Origin: Riemerella anatipestifer
GTDB lineage: Bacteria; Bacteroidota; Bacteroidia; Flavobacteriales; Weeksellaceae
DNA length: 64,000 nucleotides
Direction: 5' to 3'
NCBI RefSeq assembly: GCF_009670965.2
Contig: NZ_CP073239.1
Span: 1,922,001 to 1,986,000, forward strand
Part shown: in pieces, positions 45,450 through 54,231 of the stretch
How positions within the stretch are numbered: position 1 is the stretch's first letter
Layout: every line of letters begins with the position of its first letter
Notes under the pieces: generated by a model
What the model was told of the DNA's origin: nothing
The model's database searches: none
What the model saw: the letters and a program-made list of their open reading frames with translations, nothing else
Made by a program: the position numbers and the translations under genes

Positions 45450-46493
45450 TTATTTATTAGCTACTGTTTTATACTTGTTATCTATATCTGCCGTTAACGA
45501 CTTCAAGAAAGCAACTATGTTTTCAACATCTTTATCACTAATATCCTTATTGTTTTGTATTTTACTCATAATTCTTACGGCTTCTTCTAATGAAGCTACA
45601 GAACCATCGTGGAAGTAAGGATAGGTTTTCTCAATGTTTCTAAGACTTGGTACTTTAAATAAATATTTATCTTTCTCATCTTTAGTTACATCTTGTCTTC
45701 CCAAATCTATTTTCTTACTCTTAGTGTAGTTCCAATAATCTGCATAAACCCCAAATTTTTGTAAAGAGCCTCCTCCTACGGCAGGACCGTTATGACAAGC
45801 TATACAAGCATTGTCTATAAAGGCTTTTAGACCATCTTTTTCCTTTTGTGTTAATGCATTTTCGTCTCCATTCAGATACTTATCAAATCTACTTTCAGGT
45901 AACAATTGTCTCTCGAAACTACCAATCGCTTTAGTTAAATTTTTATAAGTAATAGGCTGAGCTTCATTAGGAAATGCTTTTTTAAATAAAGCTTGATACT
46001 CAGGGATTTGTCTTAACCTGTCTTCTAAGAATTTCTCAGATGGGATATTGTGCTCTATTGGGTTTAAGATAGGCATTCCTGCTTGTTCCTCTACATCTTT
46101 AGCTCTTCCGTCCCAAAACTGCTGACTGTGTAGCGAAGCATAAATCACGGTAGGAGAGTTTCGTCCTCCAAATTCTTTAGTATCTCCAGGAGAAGTTGGC
46201 AGGTTATCTACACCAAAAGTATTTAAGTTATGACAAGAATTACAACTAATGGTTTCATTTTTAGAAAGTCTTTTGTCAAAATATAACTTCTGACCAAGAT
46301 TAATCATATCCTCACTGAAATCACCTTTATCAGTTATTGATACTGGTTTAAAGTACTGATTAGCACTTCTCATTAAATCAGACATTCCAGAAGTGTCAAA
46401 CACATACTCTGCTTTTCCTTTGTCCACTTGTTCAGTACAGCTTACTAACATAGCTCCTAAAAGTACTGTAAAAATAGCGTTACTCCTTCTCAT
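45450..46493 (-). CDS. Di-heme cytochrome c peroxidase, lipoprotein (MauG/CcpA family)
   Basis: The 347-residue lipoprotein has a signal peptide with lipobox L-V-S-C (Cys19); I choose the ATG at 46493 because it starts the hydrophobic region, while the upstream in-frame ATG at 46529 adds a basic 12-residue segment. Two c-type heme motifs are seen: C-N-S-C-H and C-I-A-C-H, about 150 residues apart. A C-terminal P-S-L-R-N-I segment and the Y-F-H-D-G-S motif are typical of bacterial di-heme peroxidases. It reduces H2O2 in the periplasm with electrons from cytochrome c or similar. A CAAAAATA box (46518-46525, minus strand) is a candidate -7 element. Confidence 0.92.
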   Translation of the reverse strand: MRRSNAIFTVLLGAMLVSCTEQVDKGKAEYVFDTSGMSDLMRSANQYFKPVSITDKGDFSEDMINLGQKLYFDKRLSKNETISCNSCHNLNTFGVDNLPTSPGDTKEFGGRNSPTVIYASLHSQQFWDGRAKDVEEQAGMPILNPIEHNIPSEKFLEDRLRQIPEYQALFKKAFPNEAQPITYKNLTKAIGSFERQLLPESRFDKYLNGDENALTQKEKDGLKAFIDNACIACHNGPAVGGGSLQKFGVYADYWNYTKSKKIDLGRQDVTKDEKDKYLFKVPSLRNIEKTYPYFHDGSVASLEEAVRIMSKIQNNKDISDKDVENIVAFLKSLTADIDNKYKTVANK

Positions 46494-46636
46494 ATCAAAA
46501 TTATTATATTTCTTTTGCAAAAATACCACATATTACCGAGATATATTATGATAAATTACATTTATAGAATATTTCTATTACCACTACTTTAATTATAATT
46601 TATTTTAAATATAAATAATGTAAGTGTCATTTTTTA

Positions 46637-46674
46637 CAAAAAAAGTTAGTCATGAATTTTCACAACTAACTTTT
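46637..46674 (-). terminator. Intrinsic terminator of purA
   Basis: AAAAGTTAGT (46641-46650) pairs with ACTAACTTTT (46665-46674) over a 14-nt loop. The minus-strand T-run follows (A-run about 46638-46644), 26 bases after the purA stop. Confidence 0.8.
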
Positions 46675-46700
46675 ATAATACTGAATGATAAAGTCTAATT

Positions 46701-47990
46701 TTAAAATAATTCTTTCCTTATAATATTCTGAGTTCTTTCTGGCCCTACAGACACCAAATAAACATTGATACCTAAATATTTCTCTATAAATTCTATATAT
46801 TTTTGAGCGTTCACGGGTAACTCATCATAAGAACGAGCTTTGGTAATGTCTTCCGTCCAACCTTCTAGAGTTTCATATATAGGCTCATAATGATAGAGTT
46901 TAGTAGTAGAAGAGGTAAAGTAATCTATAATTTTTCCGTCTTCTGTTTTGTATTTAGTTGCTACTTTTAGCTCTTCAATATTAGTGAGTACATCTAGTTT
47001 TGTAATAACTAAATTATTGATCCCGTTAATCATACAAGCGTGTTTTAACGAAACCAAATCTAGCCAACCTGTCCTTCTAGGTCTTCCTGTGGTTGCTCCA
47101 AACTCATGACCAATTTGTCTAATTTTTTCGCCTAAATCATTATCTAACTCAGTAGGGAAGGGACCATTACCTACTCTTGTGGTATAAGCCTTAGCCACAC
47201 CTATTAAATTTTTGAGAGCTGTAGGTGGCACACCCGCACCTGTACATACGCCTCCTGTAGATGGAGATGATGAAGTAACATAAGGATAGGTACCAAAATC
47301 TATATCCAACATTAAAGCTTGAGCCCCTTCAAACAAGATATTTTTTCCTTCTTTAATCGCCTCATTAATCTCTAGTTCTGTATCTACAATTCTGTCTTTT
47401 AGCTGTTCTCCAATGGTTAAAAATTCATTATAAATGGTATCAAAATCTAAAGTTGGTTTATTAAAATATTTTTCAAATAATGAATTTTTAACCTTAAGAT
47501 TTACTTTAATTTTTTCAGCTAAGACTTCTGGGTTTAGTAAGTCAATCATTCTTATTCCTACTCTTGCAATCTTATCCTCGTAGCAAGGTCCTATACCTTT
47601 CTTAGTAGTTCCGATTTGCTTTTCTCCTACCAATTCTTCTTCCCTGTAAGTATCTAAAAGAATATGATAAGGCATAATGACATGAGCTCTCCTGCTAATG
47701 AAGATATGACCTGTACTAAGCCCTTTAGCTTCTATTTGTTTTATTTCGGAGATAAACGCTTTAGGATCTACCACTACACCATTAGCTATCACACATTTAC
47801 CCTTGCATTGTAATACTCCAGAGGGCAAAAGATGAAGAACAAACTTGTCTTCACCCACATATACAGTATGCCCAGCATTGTTCCCACCTTGGAAACGCAC
47901 CACATAATCTGATTTTGCAGAGAGTACATCTGTAATTTTACCTTTACCTTCGTCTCCGTATTGGAGCCCTACTACCACATAAGTTGACAT
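46701..47990 (-). CDS. purA: Adenylosuccinate synthetase
   Basis: PurA (429 residues) uses GTP to join aspartate to IMP on the way to AMP. The P-loop equivalent G-D-E-G-K-G-K and the IMP/GTP-binding segments (N-N-A-G-H-T-V, G-P-x-Y-x-D-K, T-T-G-R-P-R-R-T-G-W) are intact. It is a single gene with its own promoter and terminator, separate from the purLCF operon, as is common. Confidence 0.98.
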   Translation of the reverse strand: MSTYVVVGLQYGDEGKGKITDVLSAKSDYVVRFQGGNNAGHTVYVGEDKFVLHLLPSGVLQCKGKCVIANGVVVDPKAFISEIKQIEAKGLSTGHIFISRRAHVIMPYHILLDTYREEELVGEKQIGTTKKGIGPCYEDKIARVGIRMIDLLNPEVLAEKIKVNLKVKNSLFEKYFNKPTLDFDTIYNEFLTIGEQLKDRIVDTELEINEAIKEGKNILFEGAQALMLDIDFGTYPYVTSSSPSTGGVCTGAGVPPTALKNLIGVAKAYTTRVGNGPFPTELDNDLGEKIRQIGHEFGATTGRPRRTGWLDLVSLKHACMINGINNLVITKLDVLTNIEELKVATKYKTEDGKIIDYFTSSTTKLYHYEPIYETLEGWTEDITKARSYDELPVNAQKYIEFIEKYLGINVYLVSVGPERTQNIIRKELF

Positions 47991-48017
47991 ATTTTTTACT
48001 TTTTTATTAGAATGTTA

Positions 48018-48047
48018 CAAAAATAATTTAAAAAAATGGGATATCAA
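48018..48047 (-). promoter_or_regulatory. purA promoter
   Basis: Minus strand TTG (48045-48047), a 19-base spacer and TATTTTTG (48018-48025) precede the purA start codon at 47990 by 28 bases. Confidence 0.62.
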
Positions 48048-48114
48048 AAGGCTTTTTGGTTTTGTTTTTGATAAGGAAAGTCTGTATTATTGTAATCTCA
48101 TTTATTTAAAACTT

Positions 48115-48630
48115 ATGAAAAAAATACTCGTAATAACAGGAATGATATTTGGAGCTTTAGCTTATTCACAAGAAGCTCCTAAAGTTTTAAAAACTAGTTT
48201 TAGTGCATCTGCTCTGTCTCAAAAAGTACAAACAATAGACGGAAAGAAAGTTACAATTAAAGATATACTAGCTAAACACAAAGGAAAAATACTTGTATTA
48301 GATATGTGGGCAAGCTGGTGTAGAGATTGTATTAACGCTTTACCTGCTGCAAGAACACTAGAGAACAACAATCCTAATGTAGACTTTGTATTTCTATCTT
48401 TGGATAGGAGCGAAGAAGCTTGGAAAAAAGGATTAGACAAGCACGAACTAGCTAATAAAGAAAATTATTGGTTCTTTTCTGGTTGGAAAAATGATTTTAA
48501 CAACTACATAGATTTGAATTGGATTCCTAGGTATATTGTGGTTAATCAAAAATCTGGCATTGCTAAATATTATGCCATCACACCTGATGATCCTGATATT
48601 CAGAAAACGATAAATGAACTATCAAAATAA
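48115..48630 (+). CDS. Periplasmic TlpA-like thioredoxin-fold protein
   Basis: The 171-residue protein has a signal peptide (M-K-K-I-L-V-I-T-G-M... to about residue 18) and a TlpA/ResA-type thioredoxin fold. The active site is W-A-S-W-C-R-D-C (C-x-x-C), with cis-Pro loop W-I-P-R-Y-I-V downstream. It would reduce or isomerise disulfides, for example in cytochrome c maturation. Near-consensus promoter: TTG at 48062-48064 and TATTATTG at 48085-48092 with 20-base spacing (one mismatch in the -7). It stands alone, followed by the small DUF2007 gene. Confidence 0.88.
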   Translation: MKKILVITGMIFGALAYSQEAPKVLKTSFSASALSQKVQTIDGKKVTIKDILAKHKGKILVLDMWASWCRDCINALPAARTLENNNPNVDFVFLSLDRSEEAWKKGLDKHELANKENYWFFSGWKNDFNNYIDLNWIPRYIVVNQKSGIAKYYAITPDDPDIQKTINELSK

Positions 48631-48700
48631 AATACTCTTTGCAAGAATTTGGCTATTACAAATAAAAGTAGTATATTGGGGTCATTAACCTAAAAAAATA

Positions 48701-48931
48701 ATGATTATGGACATAGTAACAAGAGTTCCCGTATTTGAGGGAGATACCATACAAGAAGTACAACTAATTAAATCAAAGTTAGAAGAAGCTGGTATCACAG
48801 CAAAAGTAGAGAATAGTTATCTTTCATTTTTATCTACGCCTACGGCAACGACTATGAAAGTTAAGGTAGAATTAAAAGATGAAAAAAAGGCTTTAGAAAT
48901 TGTAGATGAATATCTAAAGTCTCAGCAGTAG
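48701..48931 (+). CDS. DUF2007-type putative signal-transducing protein
   Basis: This 76-residue protein fits the DUF2007 family (a short domain resembling the PII-like fold): V-F-E-G-D-T-I-Q-E-V-Q-L-I-K-S-K-L-E-E-A-G-I at the start and a strand V-K-V-E-L-K-D. The start may be the first or the second ATG (48701 or 48707). No ligand is known. It lies between the redoxin gene and tRNA-Ala. Confidence 0.8.
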   Translation: MIMDIVTRVPVFEGDTIQEVQLIKSKLEEAGITAKVENSYLSFLSTPTATTMKVKVELKDEKKALEIVDEYLKSQQ

Positions 48932-48941
48932 AAATACTATT

Positions 48942-48972
48942 TTGCTTTTGTGTTGAAATATTTATATCTTCG
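48942..48972 (+). promoter_or_regulatory. Promoter of tRNA-Ala
   Basis: TTG (48942-48944), a 20-base spacer and TATCTTCG (48965-48972, one mismatch to TAnnTTTG) lie 14 bases before the tRNA 5' end. Confidence 0.55.
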
Positions 48973-48985
48973 CAAAAGCAATCTT

Positions 48986-49059
48986 GGGGAATTGGCGCAG
49001 TTGGCTAGCGCGTTTGACTGGCAGTCAAAAGGTCACGGGTTCGAATCCCGTATTCTCCA
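48986..49059 (+). tRNA. tRNA-Ala (anticodon GGC)
   Basis: A full cloverleaf folds: acceptor GGGGAAT/ATTCTCC with the G3-U70 pair that identifies alanine tRNAs, D-stem GCGC, anticodon stem TTTGA/TCAAA with a loop CTGGCAG (anticodon GGC), variable AGGTC, and T-stem ACGGG/CCCGT with TTCGAAT. A73 is present and CCA is not fully encoded. It is followed by a rho-independent terminator. Confidence 0.97.
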
Positions 49060-49076
49060 CTTTCTAAATCTTTATA

Positions 49077-49108
49077 AAAAATCTACCCTATTAGAGTAGA
49101 TTTTTTTT
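49077..49108 (+). terminator. Intrinsic terminator of tRNA-Ala
   Basis: Stem ATCTAC (49081-49086) with GTAGAT (49096-49101) and a T8 run (49101-49108); an extra A-T extension lengthens the stem. Confidence 0.82.
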
Positions 49109-49127
49109 ATTATATGCTGCAAAGTAT

Positions 49128-49865
49128 CTATACCAAAGCTTTTTGGTCAAATCTTTCTGACCAATCTAACCCTTGTGGTAACTCTAAACTAGAAAATTCA
49201 ATATGGATTACTCTTCGTTTTTTATGATTGGTCGTTCTATTTGAACCGTGTAAAATCAGTGGTTTCATAATCATAATACCACCTTGTTTTACATTACATA
49301 TAGTTTCTGTGGTTGTATTCCAATCTATATTTTCTGGTCTGAGAATACCTTTTGAATGTGAATTTGGTATTACTTTCAAAGCGCCATTATTTTCATCAGT
49401 CTCGTCAAGATGAATTCTTATGGTATAAATATTTTCAAGTATATCTGTTGGTGGTTGAACCGCATATTGATTTTGCTTGGTAGTCCAAGGTCCAAAATTT
49501 TCTATTTCAATCTTTTGACCAACCGAAATGGTTAAATCTTGATGATAGGAAACAAACCAATTGGAGTTTTCTGGCTTATCAAAATAGATGCTTTTTACCA
49601 CAAAATAATCTGATCCAAAAACATTTTTAATAATTGAATTTAATTTTGAGTTAAATATCATTTCTTTTGTCTCGGGCACTTCTTTTAAAAACTGTCTTAT
49701 CGCAAATAAATCTTTAGATTTCCTAAAGGTAGCTTTGTTTTTGTCTACACTTTCAATACAGTCTGATATTTTCTTGATTTCATTCTCATCATAAATTCCA
49801 CGTATAGTTGAAAATCCCAGTGTATCAACTTCAGATTTTATTTTGGTATAATCAATTATTCTCAT
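49128..49865 (-). CDS. Phytanoyl-CoA dioxygenase family protein (non-heme Fe, 2-oxoglutarate type)
   Basis: The 245-residue protein (start at 49865; the ATG at 49880 adds only 5 residues) has the double-stranded beta-helix family signature: metal ligands H-x-D in S-Y-H-Q-D-L-T and distal His in P-L-I-L-H-G-S-N, plus the 2-oxoglutarate Arg in K-R-R-V-I-H-I-E-F. Such enzymes hydroxylate or halogenate small molecules; this one has no neighbour that would suggest a pathway. It is a stand-alone gene on the minus strand between tRNA-Ala and typA. Confidence 0.85.
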   Translation of the reverse strand: MRIIDYTKIKSEVDTLGFSTIRGIYDENEIKKISDCIESVDKNKATFRKSKDLFAIRQFLKEVPETKEMIFNSKLNSIIKNVFGSDYFVVKSIYFDKPENSNWFVSYHQDLTISVGQKIEIENFGPWTTKQNQYAVQPPTDILENIYTIRIHLDETDENNGALKVIPNSHSKGILRPENIDWNTTTETICNVKQGGIMIMKPLILHGSNRTTNHKKRRVIHIEFSSLELPQGLDWSERFDQKALV

Positions 49866-49910
49866 CTTATTATATTTCAATATAGCTAAATTAGCATAAA
49901 TTACAGGAAC

Positions 49911-49946
49911 AAAAAAATCCCACTATAAAAACTATAGTGGGATTTT
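49911..49946 (-). terminator. Intrinsic terminator of typA
   Basis: A 14-bp perfect inverted repeat (49914-49927 with 49933-49946) has a 5-nt loop and a T-run on the minus strand (A-run 49911-49917). It lies just after the typA stop. Confidence 0.9.
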
Positions 49947-49952
49947 GATATT

Positions 49953-51758
49953 TTAAGCCTTTGCCATTCTTTCGGCTCTTTTTCTATCCTCTTCAGAAAG
50001 AATCTTCTTTCTCATACGGATAAAATTAGGCGTTACTTCTATACATTCGTCTTGTTGTATATATTCCATACACTCCTCTAAAGTCATAAGAACTTTAGGT
50101 GCGATGCTGCCGTCTTTATCTTTACCCGCCGCACGCATATTGTTAAGTTGCTTACCTTCTACAATATTCACTACCAAATCTCCAGGTTTGTTCTGCTCGC
50201 CTACAATCATACCTACATAAATTTCTTCGCCTGGGTCTACAAAGAAACGCCCTCTGTCTTGTAGCTTTTCGATAGAGTAGGCGGTAGATGACCCTTGATT
50301 TTTGGAAATCAATACGCCGTTACTTCTACCTGGTATCTGACCTTTGAATGGTTTATAATCTACAAATCTATGTGCCATAATTGCTTCCCCAGCTGTTGCA
50401 GTAAGCATTTGAGAACGAAGTCCGATAAGTCCTCTGGAAGGAATTTCAAACTCTAGGTGTTGCATTTCTCCTTTGGTCTCCATAATGTGTAAATCTCCTT
50501 TTCTTTGTGTAGCTAAGTCTATCACTCTAGAAGCATATTCTTCGGGTACATCTACCACTAGAGATTCGTAAGGTTCGCACTGTTCGCCATCTATTTCTTT
50601 AAGAATTACTTGAGGCTGACCGATAGTCATCTCGTAACCTTCTCTACGCATAGTTTCTATAAGTACAGATAAGTGCAATATCCCTCTACCAAATACTAAG
50701 AAAGTGTTTGCATCTTCTGTTTGTTGTACTCTTAAGGCTAAGTTTTTTTCAAGTTCTTTTTCTAATCTTTCCTTTAAATGGTTAGAGGTAACATATTTAC
50801 CATCTTTACCAAAGAACGGAGAGTTGTTGATAGAGAAAGTCATATTAAGAGTAGGCTCATCTATAGACAATCTTGGGAGAGGTTCTGGATTTTCTAAATC
50901 TACGAAAGTATCTCCTATTTGGAAATTGTCAAAACCTACGATAGCACAAATATCTCCTGCAAATACTTCGCTTACTTTTTTCTTACCTAAGCCTTCAAAA
51001 ATATAAAGTTCCTTTACTTTGCCTTTAACGATTTTACCGTCTTCTTGAGCTAAGCCAATCCATTGAGATTCTTTAACCGAACCTCTGATGATTTTCCCTA
51101 CGGCAATTCTTCCTAAGAAAGATGAGTAGTCTAAAGAGGTTACCTGCATTTGTAGATTACCTTCTTCTACCTTTGGTTCTGGCACATACTGTAGAATACC
51201 ATCTAGGAGTGGTAAAATATTTTCTGATTTTTCTAGGCTTGAATTAAACCAACCTTCTTTAGACGAGCCATAGAAAGTAGGGAAGTCTAGCTGCTCTTCG
51301 GTAGCGTCTAGGTTAAAGAACAAATCAAAAACTTGGTCGTGAACTTCATCTGGACGACAGTTAGGTTTGTCCACTTTATTGATAACCACAATAGGCTTCA
51401 ATCCTAATTCTAATGCTTTATGCAAAACGAAACGAGTTTGTGGCATAGGTCCTTCAAAGGCATCTACAAGTAGTAGCACACCGTCTGCCATTTTAAGCAC
51501 ACGCTCTACCTCTCCACCAAAATCGGCGTGTCCAGGCGTATCTATTACATTTATTTTAGTATCCTTGTAGGTTACCGAGATATTTTTAGAAAGAATGGTA
51601 ATGCCTCGTTCTCTCTCGAGGTCATTATTATCCATAATAAGCTCACCACTTTCTTGGTTTTCTCTAAAGATGTTAGTTGCGTGGATAATTTTGTCCACTA
51701 AAGTTGTTTTTCCATGGTCAACATGGGCGATAATCGCGATGTTTCTAATATTTTGCAT
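49953..51758 (-). CDS. typA: Ribosome-associated GTPase TypA/BipA
   Basis: TypA (601 residues) is a translational GTPase involved in ribosome assembly and stress or cold adaptation. I place the start at the ATG at 51758 ([20 protein letters not shown]), 7 codons after an upstream ATG. G1 [10 protein letters not shown]2-linked E-R-G-I-T-I-L, G3 D-T-P-G-H-A-D-F, G4 N-K-V-D, and domains resembling EF-G II, III and V are all visible. A CAAAAATA box (51777-51784, minus strand) is a weak -7 candidate. Its terminator overlaps the end of the phytanoyl gene promoter region. Confidence 0.97.
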   Translation of the reverse strand: MQNIRNIAIIAHVDHGKTTLVDKIIHATNIFRENQESGELIMDNNDLERERGITILSKNISVTYKDTKINVIDTPGHADFGGEVERVLKMADGVLLLVDAFEGPMPQTRFVLHKALELGLKPIVVINKVDKPNCRPDEVHDQVFDLFFNLDATEEQLDFPTFYGSSKEGWFNSSLEKSENILPLLDGILQYVPEPKVEEGNLQMQVTSLDYSSFLGRIAVGKIIRGSVKESQWIGLAQEDGKIVKGKVKELYIFEGLGKKKVSEVFAGDICAIVGFDNFQIGDTFVDLENPEPLPRLSIDEPTLNMTFSINNSPFFGKDGKYVTSNHLKERLEKELEKNLALRVQQTEDANTFLVFGRGILHLSVLIETMRREGYEMTIGQPQVILKEIDGEQCEPYESLVVDVPEEYASRVIDLATQRKGDLHIMETKGEMQHLEFEIPSRGLIGLRSQMLTATAGEAIMAHRFVDYKPFKGQIPGRSNGVLISKNQGSSTAYSIEKLQDRGRFFVDPGEEIYVGMIVGEQNKPGDLVVNIVEGKQLNNMRAAGKDKDGSIAPKVLMTLEECMEYIQQDECIEVTPNFIRMRKKILSEEDRKRAERMAKA

Positions 51759-51823
51759 AAAGAAAAAATTACGCGGCAAAAATAGGAAAAAAAATGGACT
51801 TAGAAGGTCTTTTAATAGATAAT

Positions 51824-51854
51824 AAAAAACGCAACAGGCTTTCCCTATTGCGTT
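51824..51854 (-). terminator. Intrinsic terminator of the DUF465 gene
   Basis: AACGCAA (51828-51834) pairs with TTGCGTT (51848-51854), extended by AGG/CCT with one mismatch; the minus-strand T-run is given by A-run 51824-51829. Confidence 0.75.
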
Positions 51855-51876
51855 GCACTAGAAATAAACATCTATA

Positions 51877-52113
51877 TTACTTACTTTTTAGATATTCATA
51901 GATTTCATCTTTTAGATGTAGTCTTATTTTTCTAAGTTCCGTTAAAAATTCATCTGTAGTATGGTTTTGCTCTCCTGCTTCATAGTGTTTAATTTTACCA
52001 TTAACCTCGTCATAGTCGTTGAAAAGTTTTTTGAAATGATTGTCGGTTTGTTTTAAATCTGAAATTTTTTCTGAAAATTCAGGGAATTCGTTGATTAAAA
52101 TGTGATTTTCCAT
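51877..52113 (-). CDS. YdcH-like small helical protein (DUF465)
   Basis: This 78-residue protein from the ATG at 52113 (M-E-N-H-I-L-I-N-E-F-P) is a short helical protein of the DUF465/YdcH type: F-P-E-F-x-x-K-I-x-x-L-K-x-x-D-x-x-F and D-E-V-N-x-x-I, then L-R-K-I-R-L-H-L-K-D-E-I-Y-E-Y-L. The upstream in-frame ATG at 52152 adds 13 residues and is less likely. Function not established. It is divergent from udk. Confidence 0.82.
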   Translation of the reverse strand: MENHILINEFPEFSEKISDLKQTDNHFKKLFNDYDEVNGKIKHYEAGEQNHTTDEFLTELRKIRLHLKDEIYEYLKSK

Positions 52114-52223
52114 TAGATTATATTTTTTATAATGTGAAGTTAGCAAATTCAACCAAAATCTGCAATGTGAATTTTGTCACTAGCTAATTCGATATAGTTT
52201 ACATTATTTTTTGTTATATTATG

Positions 52224-52231
52224 TATCTTTG
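52224..52231 (+). promoter_or_regulatory. Candidate -7 box of the udk operon
   Basis: TATCTTTG matches TAnnTTTG exactly and lies 26 bases before udk. The -33 region has TTT or TTA instead of TTG. Confidence 0.42.
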
Positions 52232-52257
52232 CGGAAATAAAAATAGATTGAAATAAG

Positions 52258-52878
52258 ATGTTAGTAATAGGAATAGCAGGGGGTACTGGTTCGGGAAAGA
52301 CTACAGTGGTTAATAAGATTTTGAAAAAACTAAATGTAGAGGGAGTAAATGTTCTTTCTCAAGATAACTATTATCACGACAACCAAAATCTTAGTATGGC
52401 GGAGCGAGAAGGGCTTAATTATGACCACCCAAAGTCGATAGATTTTGAACTTCTACGCGAGCACGTAAGGGCACTTAAGAATAATGAGCCTATAAAGCAG
52501 CCTATTTATTCATTCGTTACCCATTCTCGCACGGGAGATTATGTCACTGTAGAGCCAAGAAAGGTTTTGCTTGTTGAAGGTATCTTGGTACTTACCGATA
52601 AAGAGTTGCTTAAAGAATTTGATGTAAAGATTTTTGTACACGCCGATTCGGACGAGCGCCTAATTCGCCGTATTAAAAGAGATACTCAAGAGAGAGGCAG
52701 GGATTTAGAAGAGGTGCTTTACCGCTACCAGACAACTTTGAAACCAATGCACCAAGAGTTTATAGAGCCATCTAAAAACGAAGCGGATATCATTATTCCT
52801 AATATGAAACAAAATCCTGTAGCGATAGACTTTTTAACCACGGTCATCAGTAATTCTCTAAAAAAACAATCTGAATGA
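52258..52878 (+). CDS. udk: Uridine kinase
   Basis: Udk (206 residues) phosphorylates uridine and cytidine in pyrimidine salvage. P-loop G-I-A-G-G-T-G-S-G-K-T-T at the N-terminus, S-Q-D-N-Y-Y, D-H-P-x-x-x-D-F-E and V-E-G-I-L-V are diagnostic. The gene overlaps the divIC-type gene by 4 bases. Confidence 0.95.
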   Translation: MLVIGIAGGTGSGKTTVVNKILKKLNVEGVNVLSQDNYYHDNQNLSMAEREGLNYDHPKSIDFELLREHVRALKNNEPIKQPIYSFVTHSRTGDYVTVEPRKVLLVEGILVLTDKELLKEFDVKIFVHADSDERLIRRIKRDTQERGRDLEEVLYRYQTTLKPMHQEFIEPSKNEADIIIPNMKQNPVAIDFLTTVISNSLKKQSE

Positions 52879-53249
52879 AAAAGCTCATTAAAGATATAAA
52901 CCCAACAGAAGAGCCTAAAGAAACTTCTCCTAAAATGGTTTTTTTTAGGAAGTATATACTCAATAAGTATGTTATTACTATTGTGGCTTTTTTTGTTTGG
53001 ATGATTTTCTTTGATAATACTTCTTTCCTGGTGATAAGGGATTTGAATTCAGAAATTAAAAAGTACGAGGAACAGCTAGATTACTACAAAACAGAGTATG
53101 AGAAGAATGATGCTTTCTACAAAAAACTAATGTTTAATAGGGGAGAGAAAGAAAAGTTTGCTAGAGAGAATTATTTTATGAAAAAGTCTAATGAAGAAAT
53201 TTTCATACTAGTAGCTGATAGCACCAATGGTAATAAGACAACAAAATAA
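52875..53249 (+). CDS. Septum formation initiator (FtsB/DivIC-like)
   Basis: The 124-residue membrane protein has one transmembrane segment (about residues 33-50) after a cytoplasmic N-terminus and a coiled coil (about 57-90; N-S-E-I-K-K-Y-E-E-Q-L-D-Y-Y). The K-x-E-K-F-A-R-E-x-Y-x-M-K-K segment is typical of DivIC/FtsB proteins of the divisome. The start overlaps the udk stop by 4 bases (ATGA). rsgA follows after 19 bases. Confidence 0.86.
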   Translation: MKKLIKDINPTEEPKETSPKMVFFRKYILNKYVITIVAFFVWMIFFDNTSFLVIRDLNSEIKKYEEQLDYYKTEYEKNDAFYKKLMFNRGEKEKFARENYFMKKSNEEIFILVADSTNGNKTTK

Positions 53250-53268
53250 ATAACACTTCTTATTCTTA

Positions 53269-54216
53269 ATGGGCAGTAACGAAAGCATAACATTTAAAGG
53301 ACTAATTACGAAATCTACGGGAAGTTGGTATCAAGTTTTGGAACAAGATACTCAGCAGTTCTACGAGGCAAGAATGAGAGGTAAATTTAAACTCCAAAAG
53401 ACAAGGCTTACCAATCCTCTCGCTGTGGGAGATTGGGTAGAATTTCAGCTAGAAACCGATGGCGTTGCTTGGATTACTAAAATAGAGTCAAGAAAAAATT
53501 ATCTCATCAGAAAATCGGTTAATTTATCCAAAGAAGCTCATATTATAGCATCTAATATAGATGTCGCTTGTTTTCTTTACACTTTAAATAGTCCCGAAAC
53601 TTCGTTAGGTTTTCTAGACCGTTTTTTGGCTTGTTGTGAGGCTTATAATATTCGTCCACTTATATTGTTCAATAAGGCAGATATGCTGAATGAAGACGAT
53701 ATAGAATATGTAGAAGCTCTTAGAACTATCTATCATCATATTGGTTACGACAGTCTTTTAATTTCATCTCATACTCAACAGAATTTAGAGGAACTCAAAA
53801 ATATTCTTAAAGATAAAATTTCGGTATTCTTTGGACATTCAGGTAGTGGCAAATCCACACTTGTAAATGCACTACAACCTGGGCTTAACCTAAGAACAGG
53901 CGAAGTGTCAGAGGTTCACCTCAAAGGTAAACATACCACTACTTTTGCTCAAATGCATTTTTGGGACTTCGGCGGTAGTGTTATAGATACGCCAGGCGTT
54001 AGGGAATTTGCAATGATAGATGTTGAAAAGGAAGAAATACAGCATTATTTCCCTGAAATATTTAAAACGAGAGAAGACTGTAAATTCCATAACTGTTTGC
54101 ATCTTAACGAACCTAAATGTGCCGTTCTTTCTGCTATAGAAAGCGGTGATATTCTTGAAAGCCGTTACGCTACCTACACCAAACTGATGGAAGAAACCGA
54201 AGAACAAGGGTTTTAG
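53269..54216 (+). CDS. rsgA: Ribosome small subunit-dependent GTPase A
   Basis: RsgA (315 residues) aids 30S maturation. It has the N-terminal OB fold (K-G-L-I-T-K-S-T-G-S-W-Y), a circularly permuted GTPase with order G4 (N-K-A-D), G1 (G-H-S-G-S-G-K-S-T), G3 (D-T-P-G-V-R-E-F) and a C-terminal zinc site (C-K-F-H-N-C-x6-P-K-C). It ends the udk-divIC-rsgA operon and converges with anmK, 15 bases away. Confidence 0.96.
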   Translation: MGSNESITFKGLITKSTGSWYQVLEQDTQQFYEARMRGKFKLQKTRLTNPLAVGDWVEFQLETDGVAWITKIESRKNYLIRKSVNLSKEAHIIASNIDVACFLYTLNSPETSLGFLDRFLACCEAYNIRPLILFNKADMLNEDDIEYVEALRTIYHHIGYDSLLISSHTQQNLEELKNILKDKISVFFGHSGSGKSTLVNALQPGLNLRTGEVSEVHLKGKHTTTFAQMHFWDFGGSVIDTPGVREFAMIDVEKEEIQHYFPEIFKTREDCKFHNCLHLNEPKCAVLSAIESGDILESRYATYTKLMEETEEQGF

Positions 54217-54231
54217 AAACAAAAATTAAAG